DNA of 64,000 bases from an uncultured Kiritimatiellota bacterium (GCA_944391065.1 CALXSH010000004.1:1-64000); one strand, 5' to 3'; shown: positions 33,680 to 43,235, counted from the first letter of the stretch. Notes: generated from the sequence alone by a model not told the origin. Made by a program: numbers and translations.

Positions 33680-34708
33680 TTAGGGTACGACTTCCAGCAG
33701 ATCAAGCATATACAGCAGCGTCATCAGGCGGACGTCCAGCGTGTGGCCTGCGCGGTAGGACTTGACGGTACCGATGAAGCGGCCGCGGTCCACGAGCGCG
33801 ATGGCGGCGACAAGATCGAGCATCGTCCGGTGCCAGACCGGTTCGCTGCTGCGGCCGTTGCCTAGGTCGAACTCGGGCCGTGGCGTCGTGACGAAGCCTT
33901 TCTTGCCGTGAATCAGAATGTTGTTCTTCGTATAGCCGAGATGGCGGTACTCGGCGAGGAGCTTGCCGACGGTCTTGGCCATGATGTACTGCGTCTGCGT
34001 GGCGTTGGTACGCGCGCCGGCGCCGTAGGTGAAGGTCTCCGGCGTCAGGTCGACGCGGATGCGCTGCTGGCCGACGACAGTGTCCCAGGAGATGGCCACA
34101 TCGAGATGGAGGCGGCGGTCACCGGGTTTGGCCGGGAGCAGCGTCAGGAAGTCTCCACGGGTACCGCCGATCGTGACGGGCTCCTTCACGGTGATGTAAC
34201 GGGCCGGACGGCCGGTTGAAATGATTTTTGCGCGGTTGACGGCCTCGACGAGGTCCAGACTGGATCGGTCAAAGAGGGGCGGGTCGCCGCCGGCGATGGA
34301 GAGCCGGACGTTGTCGACGCCGAGTCCCAGGCGCAGCGCCACGATGTGCTCGACCATGCGCAGATAGTTGTGGGGGGAGCCGGCGCGCAGGACGATATTG
34401 CGGGCGCTGGTCCAGACATTGCGGACGGAGACCTTGACGTCCAGCTGTTCGGTCAGGTCCGTGCGGTGGATCCACCAGCCGGGAACGGCCGACGGCCCAA
34501 GGGTCAGGACGGCATTGCGGTGCTTTTCGAAGGTGCCGACGCCTTCGACGCTTTCATATCCGGCCAGACTGGTCTCCTCGGAACCGTAGGGCTCCGGGTT
34601 GTCGGTCGTTCGGGTGTCGTCGACCGGTTGCGCCTCAAAGGCCTCGTAGGCTCTGCGGACCGCATTCTCGTCGCCCGCGACCAGGCGTCCGATGATGGGA
34701 TTGCTCAT
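33680..34708 (-). CDS. LpxC-like UDP-3-O-acyl-GlcNAc deacetylase, divergent
   Basis: A 342-residue protein with LpxC-family features. LpxC removes the acetyl group in the first committed step of lipid A synthesis. MVEHIVALRLGLGVDN carries the first zinc His, and SYRAGHTLD the general-acid His. In the second metal site WHRTMLD the His and Asp are five residues apart instead of four as in the usual HKxxD, so metal binding may differ. The N-terminal ~50 residues are an extra acidic segment. GGAGAC lies 7-12 bases before the ATG. No other lpx gene is present, so it may be a paralogue. Confidence 0.75.
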   Translation of the reverse strand: MSNPIIGRLVAGDENAVRRAYEAFEAQPVDDTRTTDNPEPYGSEETSLAGYESVEGVGTFEKHRNAVLTLGPSAVPGWWIHRTDLTEQLDVKVSVRNVWTSARNIVLRAGSPHNYLRMVEHIVALRLGLGVDNVRLSIAGGDPPLFDRSSLDLVEAVNRAKIISTGRPARYITVKEPVTIGGTRGDFLTLLPAKPGDRRLHLDVAISWDTVVGQQRIRVDLTPETFTYGAGARTNATQTQYIMAKTVGKLLAEYRHLGYTKNNILIHGKKGFVTTPRPEFDLGNGRSSEPVWHRTMLDLVAAIALVDRGRFIGTVKSYRAGHTLDVRLMTLLYMLDLLEVVP

Positions 34709-34791
34709 GCTTGTCTCCGAATTGTCACGGAAAGAGTTTTGTCGCCATTAGGATAACGGACCCGGCCGCGAACCGCAAGCCGGGGCCAAGG

Positions 34792-36453
34792 TCAGTACTT
34801 CAGACGGCTGGCTCCGAGATATTCGCGCAGAATGGAGTTCGTCGGGACGTCGGCCATCGGCATGGACATGAAATTCTGCAGGAAGCAGGTCAGACGGCGG
34901 GCGACGGCGAACTCCGGATGCCAGGGCTTGACCTGATTCAGCAACGGCGATGCGAGGGTCTTCAGGACGGGAATCTCGTAATCCAGGGCCGTATTGAAGA
35001 CGGCGTCGGCGTTGTGCTGGAAGGGGAAAATCCACCGTTCTTCGCCGGCGCGGACTTTGGGCCAGAGCTTCAGCGTCTCCAGGATGCTGCGCCCGCGGAA
35101 CTGTCCGTCGCGCACGATGCGGCGCAGCAGACGGTTGTCAATGGTGGAGATACGGTTGTTGGAATCAATCGAGAGCTGCGTCAGGGCGTTGACGTAAATC
35201 AGAAACTTCTCGCTGTCTGGGATGTCGGGCGTCAGGTCGGGATTGAGCGAATGGAGCCCCTCGATGACGAGGACACCTAGGCGCGGGTCCAGCGTCAGCG
35301 TCCTGCTTTCGTCCGTGCCGCTCCTGTGGTTGATGAAGTCGAATTTGCGCATCGGCACAGTCTTGCCGTCCAGAAGCGCGAGAATGTCGGCATTGAGCTG
35401 CGGACGGTCGATCGCGTCGATGTGTTCGTAGTCCGGTGTGCCGTCCGCGTCGCGCGGATTGCGTTCGTCTCCGACAAAATAGTTGTCGGTGGAAATCAGC
35501 GTCGGACGCAGACCGATGACACGCAGATGGGTGCACAGACGCATGGCCGAGGTCGTCTTGCCCGCCGAAGAGGGCCCGGCAATCAGCACGACGCGCGGCC
35601 GCGGCACGCGGGCTGCGATCAGGTCGGCAATGTTGGCGAACCGCTTCTCGTGCAGGGCCTCGACGGTGTTCATCACATCGGCGACGGAACCGTCGGCGAT
35701 GGCCGCGTTCAGCTCGCCCGCGCTGCGTACGCCGATGATCTCGCCCCAACGGCGGTGCTCGGCATAGACGTCGAAGAGGAAGCCGTAAGGCGGCACGGGA
35801 TCGAGTTTGTCCGGATGGCAGATGCTTGGGAAGCTGAGCACGATGCCCTGCTGAAGCGGGGTGATGTCAAAGAGCCCCAACCGTCCCGTCGAGGCCGCCA
35901 TGACGCCCTGCGGCAGATCGCTGAAGCCGGCGCAGACGACGAGGGAGAGGTAGGGTGGATTGCGGTGGGCCAAGAGGTTGATTTTGTCCTTCTGCCCGTT
36001 TTTACGGAAGTGCTCAATGGTGTCGCCGTAGCTGCGCAGACGATGACGGATCGGCAGATCCCTGGCGATTAGGTCGGCCAGCGCTTCTTTGATGGCCTGG
36101 GCCGTGGTCTCGCGCTTCATGTTCGGCACGTCCCAGGACCAGAAGAGGGCGTTGTTGCCGAAACTGCCGCGGATGCGGCAGTTGATGTCCGGGAAGCGCT
36201 CGTGCAGGACCTTGGCCAGAAGGAAGCAGAGCGTCCGGCGGTAGACTTGCCAGCCGTGGGGATCGGCGAGCGTCAGCGGCCGGATGTCCAGGTCCAGCAT
36301 AATCGGGGCGTCCAGCGCGACGACATCGTTGTTGGCCATGGCCGCCAGAATCGGCAGGCCGTTCAGGGCCTCCGGCAGGATGTCCAGAAGCAGCGAGCCG
36401 CGCTTGACCTGCTTGGGGTCGGCCCCATTGACGGTGACGGTGGCGGTATCCAT
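34792..36453 (-). CDS. Nucleoside kinase with TGS-like N-terminus (uridine kinase-like)
   Basis: A 553-residue protein. The first ~60 residues look like a TGS-type beta-grasp domain, the next ~200 resemble threonyl-tRNA synthetase second-domain sequences, and the last ~270 form a uridine kinase-like P-loop domain with Walker A GPSSAGKT at 293-300 and DNYFVGDERNPRD after it. Such fused kinases occur widely in anaerobes and phosphorylate nucleosides; the exact substrate is not evident. It follows gspG by 15 bp on the minus strand. Confidence 0.85.
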   Translation of the reverse strand: MDTATVTVNGADPKQVKRGSLLLDILPEALNGLPILAAMANNDVVALDAPIMLDLDIRPLTLADPHGWQVYRRTLCFLLAKVLHERFPDINCRIRGSFGNNALFWSWDVPNMKRETTAQAIKEALADLIARDLPIRHRLRSYGDTIEHFRKNGQKDKINLLAHRNPPYLSLVVCAGFSDLPQGVMAASTGRLGLFDITPLQQGIVLSFPSICHPDKLDPVPPYGFLFDVYAEHRRWGEIIGVRSAGELNAAIADGSVADVMNTVEALHEKRFANIADLIAARVPRPRVVLIAGPSSAGKTTSAMRLCTHLRVIGLRPTLISTDNYFVGDERNPRDADGTPDYEHIDAIDRPQLNADILALLDGKTVPMRKFDFINHRSGTDESRTLTLDPRLGVLVIEGLHSLNPDLTPDIPDSEKFLIYVNALTQLSIDSNNRISTIDNRLLRRIVRDGQFRGRSILETLKLWPKVRAGEERWIFPFQHNADAVFNTALDYEIPVLKTLASPLLNQVKPWHPEFAVARRLTCFLQNFMSMPMADVPTNSILREYLGASRLKY

Positions 36454-36468
36454 GGCGGGGGCCTCCGG

Positions 36469-36855
36469 TCAGTTGGTCAGATCGTCCTCGGTATTCAGCT
36501 GACCGTCGGGGCCGGCGGAGGTGATTTTGACCATGCCGTTCTCAACCTTGTAGTCGAAGGGGTTGCCCCAGGCGTCCTTGAGGTCGGCGGCCTTGAGCAG
36601 CGGCGGGCGGTCATTGATGCCCTTGGCGAGGTCCTCCAGCGTCTTGGGATAGCCCTTGGCGGAGAGGGAGCTGTAGAGCGTGCAGGCCTGTTCGATGCTG
36701 CCGATGGAGGTCAGGGTGGCCGTCTTGCGGGCGTCGCCGCCGACGTCGCCGAAGTTGACGACGACCACGGTCCCCAGAATGCCGAGAATCAGGATGACGA
36801 GCAGCAGCTCGATGAGGGTGAAGCCTGCGCGGAGCGCGTTTTTGGTCTTGTTCAT
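36469..36855 (-). CDS. gspG: Type II secretion-like major pseudopilin
   Basis: A 128-residue pseudopilin. The N-terminal RAG-FTLIELLLVILILGILG holds the prepilin peptidase site (cut after Gly, Phe becomes the N-terminal residue, Glu at +5). The C-terminal DAWGNPFDY and GPDGQLNTEDD match GspG, where the Asp-rich end binds calcium. I start at the ATG at 36855; the upstream extension in the open frame is not pilin-like. It is followed closely by the kinase gene and preceded by gspF. Confidence 0.88.
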   Translation of the reverse strand: MNKTKNALRAGFTLIELLLVILILGILGTVVVVNFGDVGGDARKTATLTSIGSIEQACTLYSSLSAKGYPKTLEDLAKGINDRPPLLKAADLKDAWGNPFDYKVENGMVKITSAGPDGQLNTEDDLTN

Positions 36856-36871
36856 GTTGACTCCTTGTGTG

Positions 36872-38122
36872 TCAGCGGCCGCCCATGGCGGAGGTCGCCG
36901 AGAATACCGCCGAGAGAATGGCAATGGCGACAAAGCCGACCATTATCGCGACGAAGATGATGAGAATGGGTTCCAGAGCCGTGGAGAAGATCTTGATGTT
37001 GCGGTTGAGATCCGACTCATACCGTTTGCCGATGTGGCCTAGGGCCGAGGGAAGGTTGCCGGTCTGTTCGCCGAGCGCAATCATGTCCGTCATCATGCGC
37101 GGGAAGACTTTGCTCTCGGCCAGCGGGCCGGAGATGGTCGTGCCGTCGGTGACGCGTTCACGTGCCTTGCGCAGGGCCGCGCCGATGACGGCGTTGCCGC
37201 AGGTCTCCTCGGAGATACGCAGGGCGTTCAGCACGTTGACGCCGTTGGCGAGCAGCGTCTGCAGGGTGTAGGCCAGCGACGCGAAGGCACCGGAGGCGAT
37301 CAGACCGCGGACCAGCGGCACCTTCAGTTTGAAGGCGTCCCAGCGTAATCGGCCGGACCCTGCAATCCACTTGCGCAGCGCAACCACCGCGAGCACGACG
37401 CCGATGGCGATGAAGATGCCGTACTTCGTTAGGCCTTCGCTCATCGATACCAGCAGCTTGGTCGGCAGCGGCAGCTCATGCCCCATACTCTTGAAGAGTT
37501 CGGTGAACTGCGGCACGATCTTGACCATGGCGAAGATGACCGCCATCACGCCCATGCCGAGCACGATGCTGGGGTAGGTCATGGCCGAGACAATCTTCGA
37601 CTTCATGGACTGGTTGCGCTCGTAATGCTCCGTCAGGCGGCGTAGGATTTCGACCATCGCGCCGGAGGCCTCGCCGGCGCGGATCATGTTGCCGTAAATG
37701 GCGGGGAAGGTCTTGGGATGGGCGTCAACGGCGTCGGAGAAGGCCTCGCCGCGCATGATTCGGTCGCGCAGATCGCCGGAAACGACACAGATGCCGGACT
37801 TCGGATCGCCCTGGTTGGCCAACGTGTTCAGCGCCGCGCCGAGCGTCATGCCGGCCTCGACCAAGTCGGCCAGCTCGGAGGTGAAGAGCAGCACTTCGGC
37901 AGGTTTCATCTTCTGGGCAGGACCCGAGGAGAGTTGCCAGAAGGCCCCCCCGGAGGCGGCCTTGGCGTTCTCCTTGGCGCCTCCCTTGCGCTCCGTCACG
38001 GTCAGCGGCAGAAGGCCTTGAGCGCGCAGGGCATCCAGCGCGGCGCGGCGGTCCCCGGCGTCGATTTCGCCGGAAACCTTGACGCGCTGTCGGTTGAGAG
38101 CGGTATATGCGAACTGAGCCAT
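36872..38122 (-). CDS. gspF: Type II secretion-like inner-membrane platform protein
   Basis: A 416-residue GspF/PilC protein. The N-terminus MAQFAYTALNRQRVKVSGEI and two related cytoplasmic domains, each followed by membrane helices, are typical. The C-terminal ALEPILIIFVAIMVGF matches the last membrane segment. It would form the base that the GspE ATPase acts on; no gspE, gspD or prepilin peptidase gene is in the window. A TAGAAT element lies 9 bases before the ATG at 38122, which supports this start over the longer frame and suggests a leaderless message. Confidence 0.9.
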   Translation of the reverse strand: MAQFAYTALNRQRVKVSGEIDAGDRRAALDALRAQGLLPLTVTERKGGAKENAKAASGGAFWQLSSGPAQKMKPAEVLLFTSELADLVEAGMTLGAALNTLANQGDPKSGICVVSGDLRDRIMRGEAFSDAVDAHPKTFPAIYGNMIRAGEASGAMVEILRRLTEHYERNQSMKSKIVSAMTYPSIVLGMGVMAVIFAMVKIVPQFTELFKSMGHELPLPTKLLVSMSEGLTKYGIFIAIGVVLAVVALRKWIAGSGRLRWDAFKLKVPLVRGLIASGAFASLAYTLQTLLANGVNVLNALRISEETCGNAVIGAALRKARERVTDGTTISGPLAESKVFPRMMTDMIALGEQTGNLPSALGHIGKRYESDLNRNIKIFSTALEPILIIFVAIMVGFVAIAILSAVFSATSAMGGR

Positions 38123-38130
38123 ATGGGCGT

Positions 38131-38136
38131 ATTCTA
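38131..38136 (-). promoter_or_regulatory. -10 element for gspF
   Basis: The minus strand reads TAGAAT, with its last base 9 bases before the A of the gspF ATG and no Shine-Dalgarno sequence between. Confidence 0.45.
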
Positions 38137-38216
38137 GCGCAATCCGGAGCCGTCTCTCAACCGTCCGCACCCGAAACCCTGCCCCCTGCCGACGGGAACG
38201 CCTCCCGCGGCGGGGT

Positions 38217-38227
38217 TATGCTACACT
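38217..38227 (+). promoter_or_regulatory. Extended -10 element for the isomerase gene
   Basis: TATGCTACACT ends exactly 7 bases before the A of the ATG (38234), which places the predicted transcription start on that A. The intervening AAGCCC carries no Shine-Dalgarno sequence. Confidence 0.5.
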
Positions 38228-38233
38228 AAGCCC

Positions 38234-39178
38234 ATGCAGATTGCCCTCTCCACATCCTACTTCGCCGGACGGCAGGACGATCCCGCCGTCCTCTGCGCGC
38301 GGATCCGTGCCTTGGGGTTCGATGCCGTCGAAATGGGCTATTACATTCCTGTCGAGCGTGTCCCGAACTGGAAGTCCGCCTTGGCGGCCGAGGGGCTCCC
38401 CGTTGGCAGCGTCCATGCCTTCTGTCCGATGGAGGCGCGCTTCCTGCGGTACGGACCGGAGGCCTGGAGCATCGCCGACCCCGATGACGGTGCCCGCCGC
38501 ACAGCCTGTATGCGCCTGATGCAGACGCTCGAGGCGACCGTCGGGTTCGGCGCGCGGGCCGTCGTGCTGCACGGCGGCCGCGTGCGGATGACCGAGCGCG
38601 GCCTCCTCTTCGGTTCGCGCCCTTACCGTTCCAAACTCTCCGAGGCCTACCGCGCCCATCCCGGCCGTATCGACGAAGACCTGGTCCGCCACGAACAGGA
38701 ACTGCGCAGCGAGGGCGTTCCGCCCCTGATGGACGCCGTCTGCCGCTCCCTCGAAACCGTCCTGCCCGTCTTCGAAGAGGCCGGCGTGGCGCTCTGTTTC
38801 GAGAATCTGCCCGGCTTCGAAGCCTTTCCCGATCCTGCCGAAACGGCCTGGCTGGCCGACCGCTTCCGTTCGCCCGCGCTGGGCGCCTGGTTCGATGTCG
38901 GCCATGCCGAACGCAAACAGCGTGTCGGCGACTGGCCCGTCGACGCGACGTTGGAGCAGACCGGGGTCATCACCCGCGGCGCTCACATCCATGACGTCCG
39001 CGGTCTCGAGGAGGATCACTGCGCTCCGGGCGAGGGAACGGTCAATTTCTATGCCCTGAAGTCCCTCCTCGCGCAGACCGATTTCATCCGCGTCTTCGAA
39101 CCCTCTCCCGCCGTCAGGCCGGAGGCCCTTCGCCTAGGCTTGGAAGACCTCCGTCAGCTTCTGGAGGGGGGCGGCTGA
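38234..39178 (+). CDS. Sugar phosphate isomerase/epimerase-like TIM barrel
   Basis: A 314-residue protein of the AP endonuclease family 2 / sugar isomerase fold. Metal-site residues are visible in FENLPGFEAF (Glu), WFDVGHAERK (Asp and His), GAHIHDVRG (His) and CAPGEGTVNF (Glu-type end). The substrate is unknown; such proteins act on sugars or inositols. The stop overlaps priA by one base (TGATG), so the pair is co-expressed, probably from the element just upstream. Confidence 0.8.
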   Translation: MQIALSTSYFAGRQDDPAVLCARIRALGFDAVEMGYYIPVERVPNWKSALAAEGLPVGSVHAFCPMEARFLRYGPEAWSIADPDDGARRTACMRLMQTLEATVGFGARAVVLHGGRVRMTERGLLFGSRPYRSKLSEAYRAHPGRIDEDLVRHEQELRSEGVPPLMDAVCRSLETVLPVFEEAGVALCFENLPGFEAFPDPAETAWLADRFRSPALGAWFDVGHAERKQRVGDWPVDATLEQTGVITRGAHIHDVRGLEEDHCAPGEGTVNFYALKSLLAQTDFIRVFEPSPAVRPEALRLGLEDLRQLLEGGG

Positions 39179-41424
39179 TGTTTGCCCACGTCGCCGTCGA
39201 AAACGTTCCCGACCGGCTCTTCACCTACGTCATCCCCGAAGGCCTGGACGTCCGCGTCGGCCAGCGCGTCGTCGTCCCGTGGCGTCAGGTGATGCGGCAG
39301 GGTTACGCCGTCGCCGTCGGCGACACTGCCCCCTGTCTCCGGAAGCGCGAAAAGCCGTCGGAGGAGACGCCCGAACAGGGTGACCTCTTCGGCACGCCTT
39401 CCGGTCCGAAGGGCATCCGCGCCGTCGCTGCGGTCGACGATCCGCTTCCTTACTTCTCCGAAACGACAATCCGCCTTCTCCAATGGATGGCGGCCTACTA
39501 CTCCGTCGGGTTCACGCTGGCCCTGCGCAGCGCCCTGCCGGCGCCCGTCCGCGAGGGACACGCCGGCGCCCGCGAGCTCTACATCGTCACGCCCGTCGTC
39601 CCGCCGCCCGCGGACCCCAAGCGCCTTCCGTCGCGCCGCCGGCAGCTCTATGAGGACATCGTCCGGGTCGACGGCGGCCGTCTGGCTCAGCTCTGCGAGG
39701 AATTCTCCACCACCCCCGCCACCGTCCGCAAACTGGCCGCGGACGGCTTCGTCACCTGCGAAAAGACAGTCGTCTCCCGCAGTCCGATGGCCGGCCGCCG
39801 CGTCCTGCCCGATCGTCCCCGCCCGCTGACGGCCGAACAGGCCTCCGCCCTGAAGACCATTCTCGACGCCGACCGCGCCGTCCTGCTCTTCGGCGTGACG
39901 GGTTCCGGCAAGACCGAGGTCTATATGCAGGCCATCGCCCATGTCCTGGAGCAGGGCAGGGGAGCCATCGTCCTCGTGCCCGAAATCTCGCTCACCCCGC
40001 AGACCGTGACCCGCTTCGCCGCGCGCTTCGGCAGCCGCGTGGCCGTCCTGCACAGCGCCCTTTCCGACGGCGAGCGCCACGACGAATGGCACCGCATCCG
40101 CCGCGGTGAGGCCATGGTCGTCGTCGGGCCCCGTTCGGCCGTCTTCGCACCGCTCGCCAAGGTCGGCCTTATTGTCGTCGACGAAGAACACGACAGCGGG
40201 TACAAACAAGACGAATCGCCCCGTTACTCCGCCCGTGACGTCGCCGTCGTCCGTGCCCGGCTGGAGCACGCTATCTGCGTGCTCGGTTCCGCCACGCCTT
40301 CCCTCGAGAGCTGGCGCAACGCGACCATCCTCGGCAAATACCGTCTCGCCGAGATGGCCCACCGCGTCGGCCACAGCACACTTCCCTCCGTGATGACCGT
40401 CGACATGCGCGAGGAGTGCAAACCCGGCGCGCTCGTCCCCATCTTCTCCCAGCCCCTCATCGAGGCCCTCAAGACCCGCATCGAGCGCGGCGAACAATCC
40501 ATCCTCTTCCTCAACCGCCGCGGTTACGCCCCCTCCGTGCAGTGCCCCAAGTGCGGTTACGTCATGACCTGCGAACGCTGCAGCGCCAAGATGACCTACC
40601 ACATAAAGGACGACACCGTCCGCTGCCACCTCTGCGGCGCCTGGTCCCGTCCGCCCATGGCCTGTCCCCAATGCCACGCGCCCGGGTTTCGCTACACCGG
40701 ATTCGGCACGCAGCGTGTCGAAGCGGCCCTCCACGCCATTCTGCCGCGGGCCCGCGTCATCCGCATGGACGCCGACGCGACGGCCCGCCGCCACAGTCAC
40801 GACGAGCTCCTCTCGTCCTTTCGCGCCAAAGAGGCCGACATCCTCCTCGGCACCCAGATGATTGCCAAGGGCCTTGATTTCCCCAATGTCACCCTTGTCG
40901 GCATTCTCGCCGCCGACCGTTCGCTCAACATCGCCTACGACTTCCGTGCCGCCGAGCGGACTTTTCAGCTTATTGCCCAGGTCTCCGGACGCGCCGGCCG
41001 CGGCGAACTGCCGGGCCAGGTTATCGTTCAGACCTTCTCGCCCGAACACCCCGCCATTGCCCTTGCCGCCGCCTGCGACTACCGCGCCTTCGTCGCCCAG
41101 GAACTCGCCGAACGCGAAGCCGCCGGCCTGCCGCCCTTCCGCAAACTCGGCTGCGTTACCGTCACCTCACCTGACCCGGGCCTTGCCGAACGGACCGCGC
41201 GCCGCGCCGAGGTCGGCTTCCGTGTCTGCCGCGGCATCGACGTCTCTCCCGCCTCACCCGCCCCGCTCGAACGCAAAGAGGACCTCTACCGTTGGCAGCT
41301 CCTCCTCCGCGCCGAATCCTCCCAAGCCATCTCCGCCGCCTGCGAACACGTCCTTCCCCGCGCCGAACGCCTTCGGAAGGACCTGCGCGTTCTTGTCGAC
41401 ATCGATGCCGTTTTTCTGAGCTGA
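39178..41424 (+). CDS. priA: Primosomal helicase PriA
   Basis: A 748-residue replication-restart helicase. The N-terminal FAHVAVENVPDRLFTY DNA-binding domain, Walker A GVTGSGKTE, the DEEH box in VVDEEHDSGYKQ and the C-terminal helicase motifs are present. Eight cysteines in four pairs (CPKC, CERC, CHLC, CPQC) form the two zinc sites typical of PriA. It reloads the replisome at stalled forks. Length and domain order match the family. Its ATG overlaps the isomerase stop. Confidence 0.95.
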   Translation: MFAHVAVENVPDRLFTYVIPEGLDVRVGQRVVVPWRQVMRQGYAVAVGDTAPCLRKREKPSEETPEQGDLFGTPSGPKGIRAVAAVDDPLPYFSETTIRLLQWMAAYYSVGFTLALRSALPAPVREGHAGARELYIVTPVVPPPADPKRLPSRRRQLYEDIVRVDGGRLAQLCEEFSTTPATVRKLAADGFVTCEKTVVSRSPMAGRRVLPDRPRPLTAEQASALKTILDADRAVLLFGVTGSGKTEVYMQAIAHVLEQGRGAIVLVPEISLTPQTVTRFAARFGSRVAVLHSALSDGERHDEWHRIRRGEAMVVVGPRSAVFAPLAKVGLIVVDEEHDSGYKQDESPRYSARDVAVVRARLEHAICVLGSATPSLESWRNATILGKYRLAEMAHRVGHSTLPSVMTVDMREECKPGALVPIFSQPLIEALKTRIERGEQSILFLNRRGYAPSVQCPKCGYVMTCERCSAKMTYHIKDDTVRCHLCGAWSRPPMACPQCHAPGFRYTGFGTQRVEAALHAILPRARVIRMDADATARRHSHDELLSSFRAKEADILLGTQMIAKGLDFPNVTLVGILAADRSLNIAYDFRAAERTFQLIAQVSGRAGRGELPGQVIVQTFSPEHPAIALAAACDYRAFVAQELAEREAAGLPPFRKLGCVTVTSPDPGLAERTARRAEVGFRVCRGIDVSPASPAPLERKEDLYRWQLLLRAESSQAISAACEHVLPRAERLRKDLRVLVDIDAVFLS

Positions 41425-41467
41425 CCGCGCGTTCTGACCTCCGTTTCGTCAGATAATGGGGGCTTTT

Positions 41468-41476
41468 TGGTATACT
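41468..41476 (+). promoter_or_regulatory. Extended -10 element for the DeaD-like gene
   Basis: TGGTATACT matches the extended -10 consensus closely. It lies 26 bases before the ATG, and GAAAGGA at 41491-41497 serves as ribosome binding site. The -35 is weak. Confidence 0.55.
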
Positions 41477-41501
41477 ACGCACTCATTTTCGAAAGGATAG
41501 A

Positions 41502-43235
41502 ATGACGCAATTCAAGGATTTAGGGCTGCCTGCCCCGCTGCTGCAGGCCGTGGAGGGATTGGGCTTCCGGGAGCCTATGCCGATTCAGGCGGCGGCGATT
41601 CCCGTGCTGATGGCCGAGACGCCGCCGGACTGCGTGGCGTTGGCCGCGACGGGTACCGGCAAGACCTGTGCCTACGGTTTGCCGCTTCTGGCCAAGGTCG
41701 ATGCCGCCGTTGCCGCCGTGCAGGGGGTGGTGCTCGCGCCGACGCGCGAACTCTGCCTGCAGATCGGCGAGGAACTCGCCCGCTTCGCGCGTCATCTGCC
41801 TGATGTCCATGTGGCTGCCTGCTACGGCGGCGCGCCGATTGTCCAGCAGATCCGCCGCCTGGAGCGCGGGGCACAGGCGGTTGTGGCCACGCCCGGCCGT
41901 CTCTGCGATCTGATTCGCCGCGAAGCCATTCGTCTTGACGGCGTGCGCGTCTGTGTCCTGGACGAGGCCGACGAGATGCTCGACCTCGGTTTCCGTGAGG
42001 AACTGGATTTCATTCTGGGGCAGGTCTCCGGGACTTCGGCCAAGTGGCTCTTCTCGGCGACGATGCCCGAGCAGGTCGCCAGTCTGGTCAAGACCTACAC
42101 CCATGAGCCGACCGAAATCACCGTCGGTCAGCGCAACGTCGCGCAGGCCAACATTGCCCATCACGCCTACTCGGTCTCCGAGAAGAACCGTTACGGCGCC
42201 CTCCGCCGCGTCATTGACTTCGTGCCCGAGATGTACGGCCTCGTCTTCTGCCGCACGCGTGCCGACACCCAGCGGCTCAGTGAGGCCCTGATGCACGACG
42301 GCGTCTATGCCGAAGCCCTCCATGGCGACCTCTCCCAGGCTCAGCGCGACAGCGTGATGCGCAAATTCCGCGAGAAGGCCGTCCGCATCCTCGTCGCCAC
42401 CGATGTCGCCGCGCGTGGTCTCGATGTCGACGACGTGACCCACGTCATCCATTACAATCTGCCCGACGATCCCGCCGTCTATACGCACCGCAGCGGCCGT
42501 ACGGCCCGTGCCGGCAAGAGCGGCTCCTCCATCGCCCTCGTCACGCCGCGCGAACGTCAGCGCCTCCGCCTGATTGAGCGCATCTGCGGGATGCGGTTCG
42601 AACAGCGCACCATCCCGACCGCCGACGACATTCGTCAGCGTCAGGTCTTCTGGATGGCCGAACAGGTCCGCGAGGTTCACGGGGTCGATCCCGCCATTGA
42701 GGCCCTGCTGCCCGCCATCGCCCCGATGGTTGCCGGCCTGGCGCCCGAGCAGGTGCTCGCCCGTATCCTCCAGATCCGTCTGGCCTCCCTGATGGAGGCC
42801 TACCGCGAGGCCAAGGATATCAACCTGCCGCTGCCTGAGGAGGTCCGCGAGGAGAAGCGCCGCCGTGACGAGGCCTTCGGCGAAAAGCGCCGCGTCATGC
42901 TCCGCGTCGGCCGTCTCGATCACCTGCGCGAAGGCGCCGTCGTCCGCATCGTCTGCGAACGCGCCGGCGTCACGGCTTCCGATATCGGGGCCATCGCCAT
43001 CAAGCGAGAATTCTCCTTCTTTGACGTCCGCGAGGCCGTCGCCGAACAGGTCCTGGTCGCCCTGGCCGGAGCCGATTTCGACGGCAAACCGCTTGAACCC
43101 AGGTTCGTCGACGCCGAGGAACCGGCCCGTCGGGGCGACAGGCCCCACCGCAAAGGTCCCTTCAGGGAGAAGCGCGGCGGCGACCGCACGCCCTTCCGCC
43201 GCGGCAGAAAAGAGGGCAGGGGGGGCCGCGCCTGA
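41502..43235 (+). CDS. DEAD-box RNA helicase, DeaD/CsdA-like
   Basis: A 577-residue helicase. The RecA-like core shows AATGTGKT (motif I), LAPTREL (Ia), TPGR (Ib), LDEADEM (II), SAT (III) and HRSGRTARAG (VI). A DbpA-type RNA-binding domain sits near residues 465-540 (MLRVGRLDHLREGAVVRIV and FFDVREAVAEQVL), as in DeaD. The tail is Arg/Gly-rich. It probably acts in ribosome assembly or cold adaptation. Its stop overlaps the next helicase gene. Confidence 0.9.
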   Translation: MTQFKDLGLPAPLLQAVEGLGFREPMPIQAAAIPVLMAETPPDCVALAATGTGKTCAYGLPLLAKVDAAVAAVQGVVLAPTRELCLQIGEELARFARHLPDVHVAACYGGAPIVQQIRRLERGAQAVVATPGRLCDLIRREAIRLDGVRVCVLDEADEMLDLGFREELDFILGQVSGTSAKWLFSATMPEQVASLVKTYTHEPTEITVGQRNVAQANIAHHAYSVSEKNRYGALRRVIDFVPEMYGLVFCRTRADTQRLSEALMHDGVYAEALHGDLSQAQRDSVMRKFREKAVRILVATDVAARGLDVDDVTHVIHYNLPDDPAVYTHRSGRTARAGKSGSSIALVTPRERQRLRLIERICGMRFEQRTIPTADDIRQRQVFWMAEQVREVHGVDPAIEALLPAIAPMVAGLAPEQVLARILQIRLASLMEAYREAKDINLPLPEEVREEKRRRDEAFGEKRRVMLRVGRLDHLREGAVVRIVCERAGVTASDIGAIAIKREFSFFDVREAVAEQVLVALAGADFDGKPLEPRFVDAEEPARRGDRPHRKGPFREKRGGDRTPFRRGRKEGRGGRA

